NCBI GenBank assembly: GCA_026261815.1
Contig: JAMPIT010000481.1
Location: forward strand, 1,612,001-1,676,000
Direction: 5' to 3'
Origin: Monarcha castaneiventris obscurior
Taxonomy: Eukaryota > Chordata > Aves > Passeriformes > Monarchidae
Length of the DNA: 64,000 bases
In this document: positions 1-11,927 of the stretch, in pieces
How positions within the stretch are numbered: the first letter of the stretch is position 1
Layout of the letters: each line of letters opens with the position of its first letter
Notes under the pieces: model-generated
The model's database searches: none
What the model was told of the DNA's origin: nothing
What the model saw: only the letters and a program-made list of their open reading frames with translations
Program-made: the position numbers and the translations under genes

Positions 1-3000
1 TTCCTCCTCAAAATGAATAACAAGAAGCGCATCCTGGTGCGGGTGGAGCGCCTCACCATCTTTGTGGTGGAGCAGGAGAACTCCCTGGAGAACGCTGTCT
101 CCTACTACCTGGGGGGTGTGCCCCTGGCTGTGCTGCCCCCCAGGTGTGTCCAGCCTGCAATGGGGTGGGACAGTCACAGGTTCCCCTCCAGAGTCCCTGG
201 TGGTGGCCCTGGCCCTTTCTCAGCCACATCCAGGGCTGTTGGGACCCTACTGAAACTCTGGGGGAAGATTTCCTCTCCCTGTCGTTCATCCTGAACTTTT
301 TAAAGATGGTAACTTTCCCATCTCTGGTGAGGGATGAGGTGCTGGTGGGTGTCCCCAAGTCCTCCTTTGCCGTGCTGGATGCTTTGGAGCAGCCTTGGCA
401 CTGGAGCTACCTGTGACCATCACGGTTCTTTCCCAGGCACTTTGCCTGAAGAGCTGCAGGGCCAGATCCTGCCCAAGGCTGCGTCTGCCTGGGGCTGTCC
501 TTGTTAACACTGCCTGCTTCTCCTGCAGCTTGAGAGCTCTCTTCCCCACGGGTGGGCCCATCCGGGGCTGCATGAAGGGCTTGAAGGCTCTTGGCAAATA
601 CGTGGACCTGAAGCGCATGAACACCGTGGGCGTCAGCTATGGATGCACCTCGGATCTCCTGGTGAGCACAAAGCCCTGGCAGCCTGGCCAGCGTGCTGGG
701 GGAAGGGTCTGTCAGGGGAGGGAGCACAGGACCCCAGGATGGGCCCCATCTCCTCTCATTCACACAGAAACAAGCATAAACCCCCCAAGGCCTCACCGCT
801 TGACGAAGACATTCCCGATGCAGCCGGTGAGGTTGCTGAGGGCACAGTGCAGAGGGCCTCAGTGCAGAGGGGTCATGGTGAGGTGCTTGCCCCACGTGGT
901 TGGCCGTAGCACCAGCCAGACCCAGCAAGGAACCAGAGCTCCTCACTGACCTCCCAGCAAGGCCAGGGCCAGTCTCCCACATTGCCTCTGTGCTGTCCCT
1001 CACAGGTTGCCCGCTCAGTCAGCGTCCATGGCCATGGCTACCTGACCCTGGCTCTGACGGATGTGCCGGGGCTGCGGGACTTCTACAGTGGCTTCAGCTT
1101 CCAGACAAGCCAGCGTGAGGGGCTGCTCTACCACCACTCCACCCAGGTGGGCACCCACAGGCACCCAGATATCCCAGCAGTGGGGCTGCTAGGGAGGGTG
1201 CTGCTTCCCCTTGGAAAATGGGGGATTCTGCTGGGGCCAGGGTGTGAATCTGCGCCCTGAGCTCCTGCAGAGCAGTGGGGAAGTGGGATCTTCCTTGGGG
1301 TTCAGCTGCTGAGCTGCTGGGTGATGCTTTCTGCAGGAGGGGACGTGCCAGGTGTCCCTCCAGCGGGGCCAGCTGGCCTTGAACGTGCTGGGGAACGAAG
1401 TCACCACTGGCGGTGCCTATGCGGACGGCAGGGCTCACTACGTGGCCTTCTACAGCGATGCCCGTGGGTACGTGTCGTGCTGTGGGTGCTGCTGGGGTGC
1501 CCAGAGCCACAGGGACCTGCTGAGCCCCTGCTGCCACCCCCAGGGTCCGGCTGTACGTGGATGACGAGCTGCAGGACACCAGGACAGGCCCCGGGCCCAG
1601 CCGGCGGCAGCGGCGCCAGGACGGGCGTCGGCTCTTCCAGCTTGGGGGCTCACCGGATCCAGGTGCCCTCAGCAACCTCACCGGCTGCATCGGGAATGTC
1701 TTCGTCAAGCGGTGAGCGACTCCCTGCCGCTGCCAGACAGCGGGGCTCGGCCCCTTGCCACCTCCCAGCTGGTGTGACAAGGACCTCTTCTCCCCGTGTG
1801 TAGGATGTCAGAGCCACAGATGGTGGTGGACCTGCAGCAGAACGTGGAGAGCATCAATGTCACCATGAGCTGTCCCTTGGGCGAGCAGTCACAGCAGCTC
1901 AGAGTCACTCCAAAGAAGGACAGGCGGAAACCCAAGGTACCGGCTGCTGCTGGAACTCCCCAAAACCTCCTCCTCATCATCCTCAGATGTCGCTGCTCAG
2001 CTCTGCTGGTGCGTGCAGGGATGCTCCCCTCACTCACTCCATTCCCTGGTGCACACTGTGTAGGTGCCAGGCAAGCCTGCGCCGAAGGGCCGCCGCCACG
2101 ACCAGGACGGGCTGTGCCAGCTGCAGCCCCAGCCCCGCGCAGCCAGGGGCACCTTCCGCTTCGGGGGAGCCCCAAGCAGCCGCTGGGAGTTTGATGAGAT
2201 CCCAGCCTCCTTTGCGTGGAGGTGAGCCTCGCCCCATGCCCACCCCATGCAAACCCGGCCCTGGGGTCATGGTCTGGAAGCACGCGTCCCTTGCAGTTGT
2301 GAGAGCCAGCTGCTTCCATCACTCTCTGTCCCTGCAGGTCCCATTTCTCCCTGGAGGTGAAGCTGAACTCCTCCAGTGGGCTGCTCTTCTACGTGGCGGG
2401 CGAGCAGGGCTCCTCCATGGCTCTCTTTGTCTCCAACGGGCGCTTTGTCTTCCTGGTGGACATCGGAAGGCGCCGGCTGCGCATCCGCAGCAAGGACAAG
2501 TACCGCGACCGGCGGTGGCACACGGTGAGCAGGGGCAGGGCTCAGCAGGGCCCACAGCGTTGCCTCCTGCACCAGGTGCCCCTGCAGGGGCTGGCTCAGT
2601 TCAGCCCTGCTCTGGGCATTGTTTCCTGATTGCACTTGGGACACTACAGTCCCAGGGGAGCAAAGGGGACAGCAAAAACACAGCCAGGGCTGGCTGAACC
2701 TCTGAGCTGAGGCCTCCCTTCCCTGGGTGCAGCCCTGGGGCTCCTCCCAACCCAGGAAGCCCTCAGTTCCAGCATTGACCTTTGGTGCTTGCAGGTCTTC
2801 TTCAGCAGAGACCAGAGCCGGGTGCAGCTGGTCATCGATGGGCTGCGAGCCCAGGATGCTGCAGTGGCCACCACAGCGCTCTTCATGGCCCAGACCCCCT
2901 TGTATGTGGGGGGAGTTCCAGCTGGAAAAGCCAAGGCTCACATACCGGTAAGGGCTGGGCGGTCCCATGACATCATCCTCTCTGTCTGTTCCCAGTGCCA

Positions 3001-4609
3001 TGGCCTCACCTTGTGCTGGGTGCTTTTGCCCCCTCTATGCTCAGTCTCATGGCCTCTCTCCACAGGCTGCATCGGCCTCCAGCTTTGATGGCTGCCTGAG
3101 GAACCCCCAGCTGGACGGGAAGCCCCTGGGTCCCCCCTCACGCACCTTTGGGGTGACACCGTGCTACGAGGGCACACTGGAAAGCGGGGTCTTCTTTGCC
3201 GCAGATGGCGGCTCCATCACCTTAGGTACCCCCCAGCAGGCTGGGACTAGGAGGAACAAATCCCATGGGAATCCCCTTGGTCCTCTCCTCATCAATGGCA
3301 CTTCCCTTCCAGCTGATGCAGTGATGACTGAGCAGGACTTGGAGGTGACACTGGAGGTCCGGCCCCGCAGTGCCTCTGGCCTCATCTTCCACATCGGCAC
3401 GAGGAGGAGCCACCATCTCCTGCTCTACATGGAGGAGACCAAGGTACCAGGAGGGTGGCTTCCCCTCAGGTTTTCAGTCAGCGGGGGTCTCCTGCTGTCC
3501 CTCTCAGCTCTCCAGCTCTGATGGGTTTGTCTCACCCCAGGTCACCGTGAGAGCGAACACTGGGGCCGATGAGTTCTCTGCGTCGGTGACGTGTCCAGCT
3601 CTCTGCGACGGGCAGTGGCACACCATTGCAGGTGAGGTGACAGCTCCCTTGGCTCTGGGACTCTGCTCCAGCCCTGCTCAGCCCACACCTAGGGGAGCTC
3701 AGGGCAAGCCCAGGCTTGGCTATTGAAACCGTATGCCCCTGCTGTATGCACTTAATTTGGGAGTTTGTAGCTGCAATGAGGTGATCCATCCTGGACTGTG
3801 TCCAGCTTCAAGCGAAAATCCAATTTGCTTTGGTGTCGTGTGTCCAAAGGGCTCCAAGCCCACAGCTGGGAGCAGCGATTGCAGGATTCACACCTGTGCA
3901 GGAAACTCAGCCTTTAACGTAGCTGCCATTGAGCGGGTGCTGTTTTGCATCAAACCCTTTGTGGGGTTGGGGGCACAGCTGCAGCCCCACCTCAGCCCAG
4001 CTCTGTTTTAAACCCTCATCTCGTTCAGCGCTGGGTGAGGTTTTGGGGGAGACTTTCCAGAGTCTGGGCTTTTCCCAAGAGCCAGGCCAGGCCCTTGGAC
4101 TCTCCCAGTAGTTTTGCTCTGCTCCAGCACTGGTCTGGGCTGGAGGGCAGAGGTGGGCTTGCTCCATGGCTAAGGAAGAAGCACTAACTGTTCTTTTCTT
4201 TTGAAGTTACCAAATGGAAAAACATAATCCAGGTGGATGTGGATGCGGAAGGCAACCACACAGTGGGACCCAGCCAGCCTCCTGCACCCAGCACAAGGGC
4301 GACCTTCTCGCTGGGAGGGCTGCCAGGTGAGTTGGGAAGGATGTGCTCCAGGATGAAATACCCCAAGGCCAAGGGAGATACTATTCCTGGTGTGAGGAAG
4401 AGGTATTTAAGCATTTGCCAGATTAATGCCTGCTTTTCCTTGTTGCTTCTGCAGAGACAGACAAGGCCAGCACAGGGCTGCTGTTACCTCCCCTCCCTCA
4501 CTACGTGGGCTGTGTCAGGAACCTGCTGATTAACCAGAGGCACGTGGACCTGCCTCGAGCTGGGACTGCCCGGGGCTCTGTCAGCCTGAAGGGCTGCCCT
4601 GTGCTCTGA
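1..4609 (+). CDS. LAMA5: Laminin subunit alpha-5, C-terminal part (LG2 end to LG5), 5' truncated by window
   Basis: This is the C-terminal 667 residues of a laminin alpha chain, a secreted basement-membrane protein whose LG domains bind integrins, dystroglycan and heparin-like glycans. Coding exons: 1-143, 529-661, 1006-1146, 1337-1467, 1544-1711, 1804-1936, 2064-2221, 2338-2524, 2795-2947, 3066-3225, 3313-3443, 3541-3631, 4207-4326 and 4455-4609, with the TGA stop at 4607-4609. All introns are GT-AG and all phases match, so the frame is open throughout. The protein shows the repeated LG pattern (GLLFYV, RRWHTV, LYVGG, FDGCLRN, GLIFHIG, GQWHTI, YVGCVRN) with one cysteine pair closing each LG domain. 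The alpha-5 assignment rests on remembered similarity plus its place beside ADRM1 and OSBPL2, as in human. The first exon is open at the window edge, so the start codon lies outside. The 14 exons fit in 4.6 kb, with introns of about 75-575 bp. Confidence 0.93.
1006..1936 (+). other. LAMA5: LAMA5 LG3 domain exons
   Basis: Four exons encode one laminin G-like domain, from [15 protein letters not shown] through the closing cysteine in TMSCPLGEQ. Visible landmarks are the strand GYLTLALTD, the sugar-acceptor sequons NLT and NVT, and the disulphide-type motif [11 protein letters not shown] highly basic loop containing RRQRR is inserted before LFQLGG. LG1-LG3 of alpha-5 are known to form the integrin-binding head of laminin-511/521; that role is taken from the family, not read from the sequence. 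Confidence 0.85.
2064..3225 (+). other. LAMA5: LAMA5 LG3-LG4 linker and LG4 domain exons
   Basis: The exon at 2064-2221 carries a basic, proline-rich linker ([14 protein letters not shown]) and the first strand of LG4 ([14 protein letters not shown]). The next exons give [19 protein letters not shown], an arginine-rich face ([19 protein letters not shown]), the WHTV strand, LYVGGVPAG, and FDGCLRN...VTPCYEG with the conserved cysteine pair. The basic patch fits the heparin and dystroglycan binding known for LG4-5 domains of alpha laminins. That binding is inferred. Confidence 0.82.
3213..4609 (+). other. LAMA5: LAMA5 LG5 domain and C-terminus
   Basis: LG5 begins at the end of the 3066-3225 exon ([11 protein letters not shown]) and runs through [19 protein letters not shown], a GQWHTI strand with an extra cysteine pair (TCPALCDG), one sequon (NHT), FSLGGLP and [12 protein letters not shown]. 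It ends in SLKGCPVL and a stop. The final cysteine three residues from the end is typical of a terminal LG domain, so the C-terminus looks intact. Confidence 0.85.
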
Positions 4610-5580
4610 GTGCCACATGCACGGACAGCCTGAGGGACAGAACGCTGCTCCGGCCCCGGCGTCGCCACTTGAGAGCACTGACCGTGCTCGGACACACTTA
4701 TCTCCAGTGACTGCAGGCACAAGTCTGGGCCAAACCAGAGGGGCCACAAATCCCAGGGGAAGGAGGGCAGGGGAGGACAGCTGGGGAGAAGGGGGCACTT
4801 TGGGGATGTTTCACAAATAGAACCAAAGCGGGATGTGGTGACAGGTGAGTCCTCCCTGGGTGGTCAAGGATCTGTAACAGGGCTCGTGCTGCCCCGTGGC
4901 TCGTGGTGGGAGCGTGGGCTGGAGCACAGAGCAGCCCTGCAGCACGTCCTGAATCCTGTTCCCTTCACCCCACACGTACAATGCACATAGATGTAGTTCA
5001 CCGAACACTTGAGGCTATTAATAAACTGTCACAGACTGTCTGCTGATAAAGGCTGCAGGCAGTTTGTGTTTTATAATAAATGCAATTAGGACAAACTGGA
5101 TTAATTCTATCGGTTTGGGGGTTTTATAAGCAAGGGCACATTTAACCTCCCCCCAAGGGCAGTCTCAGCTCACCTGCTACTGCTACGCAAAGAGCTCTGC
5201 AAGGGGGAACTTGGACAAAATTCTGTTCTCAGAATTAGCATCTTCTTATCAGAGTAATTTATAAGAATCAAAACAAGAACAGAATAGGCTGGGAGAACTG
5301 CCGAGGGAAAGCAGAAAGGCACAACCACCACTGGCTCTGCACTTGCATTCAGCACGGGTAGTACACTGACAACAGTCCTGTAGTGTGAAGCAAGAAACTA
5401 TTGCTTGAAAGGGAAGAAATAGAAAGGTTACCTCCACATCTGGCCAGGTGTGCAAGGTGGCACCTGGCCCTCGCCCACCCTGGCTCCTGCTCAGCCTCCC
5501 TCAGCCCTGGTGTAGTGCAGTCTCCACTTGAAGCAGCTTTTTACTCCCAAGACACCCAGTTCACTCGTGCACTTACACGT

Positions 5581-5610
5581 CATATATATATTTGTGTGTG
5601 TATATATATC
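5581..5610 (+). repeat. TA/TG mixed microsatellite in the LAMA5 3' UTR
   Basis: Alternating TA runs flank a short TG run. It is an ordinary simple repeat, possibly length-variable. Confidence 0.7.
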
Positions 5611-5813
5611 TCTGGCCACTTGGGGACAAAATCTTGCTTCTGAAATGGACTTGTAACTTATATCATTATATTGTGGGTTTTTTTTTATGAGGGGTAAATA
5701 TTGTAAAATGGGTTTTTAACATGTCCATGTTAAACAAATGTAATTATGACCTGTTTTTAAGTTGTAGTATTAAAGATGGTCTTTGTAAATCACTGGTACA
5801 TACTTTGGAGTCA

Positions 5814-5819
5814 AATAAA
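5814..5819 (+). terminator. LAMA5: Distal LAMA5 polyadenylation signal AATAAA
   Basis: A canonical hexamer in AT-rich sequence about 1.2 kb after the stop, just before sequence belonging to the convergent ADRM1 gene. Cleavage is predicted at about 5830-5840. Confidence 0.6.
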
Positions 5820-5934
5820 ATTTTATGTTACTCTCTTTCACTTTACCTGGGGAGAGTAAGCATGAGGCTGATGAGCTGGAAGAGGGATCATCAGCACCAT
5901 AGGGATTACTGTACAGATTGGAAGGAACAGTATG

Positions 5935-6052
5935 GCAGATAAAAGAAAATTCCTTTATTTGTAGATTTATATAAGCATAATATGAAGTTAGTAATCCTAC
6001 TGCAGTTGCTTAAGTTAGTATCTAGGAATATCTGTAAGGAAGAGCAAATAAC
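5935..6052 (-). other. ADRM1: ADRM1 3' UTR with polyadenylation signal
   Basis: The minus strand carries AATAAA at 5954-5959 (read as TTTATT on +), about 95 nt after the ADRM1 stop. Cleavage at about 5935 leaves roughly 100 bp to the predicted LAMA5 3' end. Confidence 0.7.
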
Positions 6053-9000
6053 TTAATCTAAACTCATATCTTCCTCTTCATCTTTCTTGTCCTTAGAGTC
6101 TCCTTCCTTTTGGTCTGACTTGACACTGTTCTGCATGGCTTTGGCAAAGGCTTCTACATCTAGAAGTTAAAAACACGAGTTAACTGCAGTTCCTGAGCTG
6201 GAACTCATTGTCCACACAAGGTTAAAGCTTCATTACTTAGAAAGCAAACAGTTGCTTTAGTATGAATTAGCAGGGAGGAAAATTTTAAATAACACCACAG
6301 ATCAGATCTCTCCGACACAGGATTTTATGCACTTTCACTGAGCATGGGTATCCTAAGACCAGAATTCCTGCAGTAATGGGAGGGAGGCTAAAAGCTCATT
6401 AGGGAAAAGGGAAACCCCCTCCCCCAGAGCTGGCCCTGAGTGTTCACTGATTTCAGATGAATCATTACAGACTCCCACAAGAAAGGCATTCCTGAACAAG
6501 GTCACTGTGACACCTCCAGAGTCCTTTACATCTCTAGCAGGAAAACAAGGCCAACAAATCTCTGCACAATCCCAATTTCTCTATGTGCTTATCACGCCTC
6601 ACTCTGTGTCTGTTGGGAACACCTGTAGCACCTGCCTTTTCCTTGTAAACTTCAGTGCAAGAGTCAGCTTTGGAGAGTTAGAGAGAAGCTGATCCTTCCA
6701 TCCCACACTCAGTGGTTGTGTGCAGTGCCAACACCCCCAACAACCCCCTCCATCGTGCTCCCACCAACACCAGCACTCACCGCCTTTATTTGCTGCATCT
6801 ACTGCCTCTGCAGGTAGCCCAAACTGGCTCATGAGTGGGCCCAGCTGTCCTGAAGCTAAGGCAGCACTGAACATGCTCAAAGCCTGTGAATTGGAGTCAA
6901 CAGCATCAAAAGAAAGTTTGAATTGGATTCCTGCAGCAGTAACCCCAGGAGGAGAGCAGTCCTATCAGGGCAGGGATTGGGAACAGATACGCAATGAAAT
7001 AATCACCAGTTAAATGTCCCTCACTTCCTTTTGTCTGCATGGAAGTTGCTACAGTTCAATCTAAAACAATCATTTAAGCTACTGAAATTTTGCAAATTGA
7101 GAAAGTTCAATTAATTCTGTAAGACACCAGCTTTTATCACACACAGTGTGCTGCAATTACAGACTGGTGTTTCAAGGGATATAGTGTAATAATCATGAGC
7201 ATCACTTCCCTTCAGTCACTTGAAATTAACTTTAAGGAGCCATTTGTTGAAAGGGAATAATGAATCTGCTAATACTCCTGTCATTTGCCAGAGAGCATTT
7301 ATAGTGAAGAGAAAGGTAAAGCCCAGCTCCAAAAGCTAAAAAGTAAAAACCCTTCCCATCTGCCCTTGAGTGACTGCAGGAAGGAAGAGCTAGTGCTCCA
7401 TTAAACCATGTCCCTCCTCCCTTCCACTTGGACTGAGCAACTTCCCACTCTGAACAGTGCCAGAACCTGGAAAAGCAGGGCAAGGTGAATCAGGAGGATG
7501 GGAAATGGGGAAGGAGAAGTGCACTTCCCCCCAGAGCCAGGCATCTACCTGCTGGAACTGAGGAGACGTCAGGGTGTTCTGGATCTCTTCCGCAGTCTGC
7601 GGCAGGGATTCCCCTGAGGGAAGGTAAGGCATCAATCGCTCCTGAACTTCAGCGTTGGCCAGGATGGGAGCCATGATCTCAGGAGTCAGAACAGCTGCCA
7701 GGTCCACTAGGAGAAAACAAAGGGTTGACCATCAGACTACACCCAAAACCCCATGTTTTTGTTATGTAAATCAAATTATCTAGTCAGGGTCTGAGTGTTA
7801 AAACTTAGTAGCACACTGCCACCATCTTTTCTTCCTCTCAGTTTTGGAGTGAGAATGTCTCCTGAAGCAGCCAAGAACAGCACTGAAATTAAAAAAAAAA
7901 AAAAACCACCAAAAAACAGGATAAAAAAAATTAAGAGACCTTTCAAACCAATGTGGAACAGGACAGGACAGTAAAACAGCTCCAAAGGACTCCTGGATCC
8001 AACAGCTGCCTGGCCAGAACACTGTTACCTTGCTGTCCTCCTGCTCCAGATGGCACATTCATAGTAGCTAAAATGTTCTGAAGGTCACTCAATTGAATGG
8101 GCTGGGTTGGGCTTGTGGCTGAGCTGGTTCCATTACCCGAACTGGGAACGGGGCTGGGACTGGTCACGGAGGCAGCCGCAGGAACGGACGGGGCAGGCGT
8201 TACACGGGTGGAAGAAGTCGTGGAAGATGGAGTCACTGCAGCCGACTGGCTGCGAGAGCTGGGCAAGATAATTAGCATAATTAATTCCCTGGAAAAAACC
8301 TCTTGTATTCTGAAAAGCTTCTTTTCAAACCCTTACAATATGAAAAACTCCTACCTCATTTTAGAGAGGTAATAAGCAGCCTTGGTTCCCACCATACTCC
8401 CCATTCAATAAGCCATGATTCCTCCCACAGAAGTGGCAAGTTCACATTTCAAAAGCCCTGCAGGCCCAGGGCAGACAAGGGCTCCTACCTTGATGATGAA
8501 CTGCTGGTCGGGGGTCCCCCACTCCCGAGCAGACTGGCCAGCCCGGGCCCCGTCAGCGCGCCCAGCCCACCTTCCATAAACATAAAAGAAGAACAGGTTT
8601 AGACATTTATTTCTTCAGGTCTTCTGCACCTCTCTTCTCTGGAGAGGCTGCTCTTGTACCTGAAAGGTTTTATTTGCTAAAATAGAGGAGGGGGTGAAAG
8701 AGCCCAACCCACCCTCCCAACAGAATCTTGTTTTCTGATCTTGCATCCCCATTAGAGAGCTGAACATCTCAGAAATTACTCAGTTTCTAGGTGTACACAA
8801 GGATGAAGTTATTCCAGTTTGTGCCGTACGTACATCGTTGCATCACAGCCCTCTCCTCTTATCTGCTATCCCAAAATTCCAACTTTTCTATGGACTTTAA
8901 AGCCAAGGCCCCCAGCAGAAGATCCCAGAGGTGTCTTTGAGTCGCCACCACTCTCTACCCACAGACCAGGGGTTTGCAGCTTCAAACCTAACGCAGAGAT

Positions 9001-11927
9001 GCGGCAACAGAATCAGCCTTAACCCTTCACTGGCAAAGGAAGGACAGCTCCACTCACCAAGTGCTCCCAGGGGAGCAGCCAGCAGGAAACCAACACCCCT
9101 ATGCCAAAGAAACCAGAATCAGCCTCCTCCATCACACATCCAAGCTACCAAGGACTTATTGCAGGGTCAAGAACCTCAGCTGGGAAAAGGCCTGGCTGCT
9201 GGGCCCCCCAGAGTTGTCAGGGACTCGACTGTCCCCCTGCAACTCCTTTGAGCCACACCAGCCAAAGGCTCCATTTACCACACGCCTCCCATCAGTGGTT
9301 CCTTGCACCACACCTGATTATCCACACAAAGCACCTGCATTTCTCACCCACCTTTGGGAGCACCTGGGAACAGAGGACAGAACAGCAGCACTTCATGAGC
9401 AAACCCATGGCCAACTGCAGCTGCAGACAGTGCAGGTCAGTCCCTCCTCATACAGGAACAATCCCATGGAACCAACACTTCCTGTCACTCATCCCAGAGC
9501 TTCCCCTACAGCAGGCACGGAAGGTGAAGCTCACCTGGCTGCACCACACACTGCTCTGCTCCATTTCATGCCAGAAGTGACCTAGGAGCAAGAGAGCTCC
9601 TTTGGAGCTCTGCAGAGCCCCAAGAGATGCAAACCAGATGTGAAGAAGACAACAATGATCCCCAGGGATTTACCACAACCACTGTTTGCAGAGGCAAGCA
9701 GATGGTTCTCTTTTTGTTACATGTCAGTTTGGCTTAAGGCTAGATGTAAAGGCAAAGAAAGAAGAAATACTGAGGAAAAGTGTTGAGAAAAGGAGGACAG
9801 TCTCAGGATTAGGTGAAGCTTCAAGAGGAAGATCATTTCCAAACACATCCTAAAAGGCCAGAACCTTCCAACACTAACATGAGATTTGCATCTGAATATC
9901 CCAGCAGTAAGACTCGCACTGAAGCTAAAAAGACACCAGCCAGATCCACAAAAATGGACTTCTGAGCTTAAGCACAGAACCTTAGTCACTGCCATCTGTG
10001 TTCCTTTGCCTACTTCCACTCGAGGGTCTGACCTCTCAGAAAATGCTCCTGGAGCACAAATAGCATTGAGAACAGACCACAGCAGGGACTTCAACACAGC
10101 CCTCAGCCCCTTCAGCAACCAGTGATTCCAGCCCTCCCCAGGGCTGCCCAGGAGAGAAATCCCTGCCCTGAGCCTTGTCCCTCTGACTGGCGAGTGCTGT
10201 GGGGTGGGACCACTCTGACCTTCCTCTTGAACTCTTTCTACTTTGCACACAAATATTCACTGAATCAGAGACAACACAAGCAACCCCACAGCCTGGTAAC
10301 CAGCACACTCACCAGGAACAAATCACTGGTTTTCAGCCCCTGCTCCAGTGAATAATTAGGAGGAAGAAAAGGAGTAGAAAAATACAAGGGAAAAAAAAAG
10401 CAGAAGATTGAGTGCAGCAAGGAGCAGAACCAAGGTTCCTCGCAGATCAAGCCCTGAGATGAGTGCTGTGTACAATGTGGGACCCTTTTTCTGCCCCTGA
10501 GCTCATCTCTGAGGCAGGGCCTTGCGTTCTCACGTGAAAGAAGCGCTATTGAGATCAATAGCACTACTTGAAAATATTGTCAGGTAAGATTTAACCTGGC
10601 AGGAGAAAATACCATTTTGGCATAAAGATATTAAAGCATTTTACCAAGTCCTCCTAAGCCCGTTGGTCCGATCAGCTGCATGAGCTGGTTATGGCTCATG
10701 TTTCCAAGAAGGCTTTGCAAGCCACCCTCACCTAAAAACAAAAACATTCTGAAACACAACATATTCACATAGTTTTTTTCACAGCACTCCGGCTCAAACA
10801 GCAGGAGATTAATTGGCATCACATTCTGTATGGAAAAACAGTTTCAAGTGTTTACTGATTCATGATCCTCATAAAAGATAAATGTAACTTGGCTTCATAA
10901 AGAGGTAAGACTCCAGAGAATCTACTGGAAACAAAGAGATTTCTCCTGGCAGTCTTAACTTTCAGCCTACACCTACTTTAACAGCACAGTTTATTCTGCT
11001 AAAAGCGCATTTACGCTTCTGTATTAACATTGTCCCCAGCTCACCCTCCACAGCCATCAGGGATTTCTTCCTAGGGAACTCTAGGGGCTTATTCTAGACA
11101 TAAATTAAAAAAAAAGCCTCTGACATGAAGGAGCAGAGAATGGACTGTACCTCCTAGCGCTGAGAGCTCGTGGCCTCCGCTGGCATTCCCACCCAGTGCC
11201 CCTGGCATGGGGGGATTGTTGAGATACTCGTTCACCTTACGGCAGTGCTCTTCATCCTTGTCTGTCTTCGGCTCCTGCAAGAGAATTGCTCTTGGTAGGA
11301 GTCATACCGGGGGTATTTTGATCCAAGACCTTTGTCATTGGCTTCCCACAAACCTGCATCCAGAAGAAGAGTCGTTTTGATCCTGCCTTGAACTTCAATA
11401 CATACACACGGCCCGTGGTGCACTGCGGGACTCTCTTGAACTCACAGTCATCAGGAAAAATAATCAAATCCTGGAAAGTGTGTCAGAAGAAACAAATGTT
11501 TGAGAAAATCCATCAATATTCCTTTTCACCTCCCAAAGCCCTCTGCCCTCCTCCACAAACTTTCTTCCATCTGCTCCTCAGAGCCGAGAGGACGTGGAAG
11601 TGCAAGTCTGTCAGTGACATTCTCACCCTAATTTGTCCTGGAGGAGCTCTTTCCACAGTGCCAGCAGATCAGAACATGACGTAACACCTCAGCACTGAAA
11701 CACAAGCTCATACTCACATCCTCCACATTGCCCGAAGTCCTGTCCTTCCAGCAGAAGTGAATGAGGGAATCGTCGGTTTGCTGGATGTAAACAAGGCCTT
11801 TTCTCTTGTCTGGAGTTACAGTGCTGCCTTTCAAGGACATCTTCCCTGCTCGAAATTCCACCAGGTATTTGCTTGAGGAACCACGAGAGCCTGGCACCAG
11901 GCTTGGAAATAACGCACCTGAAGACAT
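6053..11927 (-). CDS. ADRM1: Proteasomal ubiquitin receptor ADRM1 (Rpn13)
   Basis: A 26S proteasome subunit that binds ubiquitin chains and recruits the deubiquitinase UCHL5. Coding exons in transcript order: 11927-11718, 11470-11354, 11274-11151, 10731-10645, 8570-8489, 8258-8029, 7706-7549, 6883-6781 and 6159-6053. They sum to 1218 nt, 405 aa plus TAA, against about 407 aa in human. The start [13 protein letters not shown] begins right after an acceptor, so the 5' UTR is spliced. The Pru domain is at about 17-130. Leu55, Phe75, Asp78 and Phe97 match the human ubiquitin-contact residues L56, F76, D79 and F98. A Gly-rich stretch ([12 protein letters not shown]) and a Ser/Thr/Pro-rich linker follow, then the C-terminal DEUBAD domain from about 260 ([48 protein letters not shown]). 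The tail is acidic ([11 protein letters not shown]). All splice phases agree and no key residue is missing. Confidence 0.96.
7880..7930. repeat. A-rich low-complexity tract in an ADRM1 intron
   Basis: Adenine runs (T-rich on the gene strand) between the coding exons at 8029 and 7706. They may serve as pyrimidine-rich intron sequence. Nothing else is visible in this intron. Confidence 0.6.
8571..10644 (-). other. ADRM1 intron, 2.1 kb, no exon seen
   Basis: The largest intron of ADRM1, between the exons encoding [11 protein letters not shown] and GLGALTGPG. Open frames on both strands show no family resemblance. No transposon tail or structured RNA was recognised. Confidence 0.6.

Larger units (their letters stand above)
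4610..5840 (+). other. LAMA5: LAMA5 3' UTR
   Basis: No exon-like reading frame follows the stop. Polyadenylation signals AATAAA lie at 5020-5025, 5075-5080 and 5814-5819. The last is preceded by U-rich sequence and a TGTAAAT element and is the likeliest main end, giving a UTR of about 1.2 kb. The two proximal signals could produce short isoforms. A mixed TA/TG run sits at about 5581-5610. Confidence 0.65.

Noticed and set aside
407..2322. Several 200-codon minus-strand frames opposite LAMA5
   Set aside because: They are antisense shadows of GC-rich LAMA5 exons and introns and ignore the splice sites that give a continuous laminin protein.
9061..9585. Overlapping 159- and 174-codon plus-strand frames in an ADRM1 intron
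   Set aside because: Both overlap in different frames with no domain, and they lie antisense inside an intron with clean flanking splice sites.
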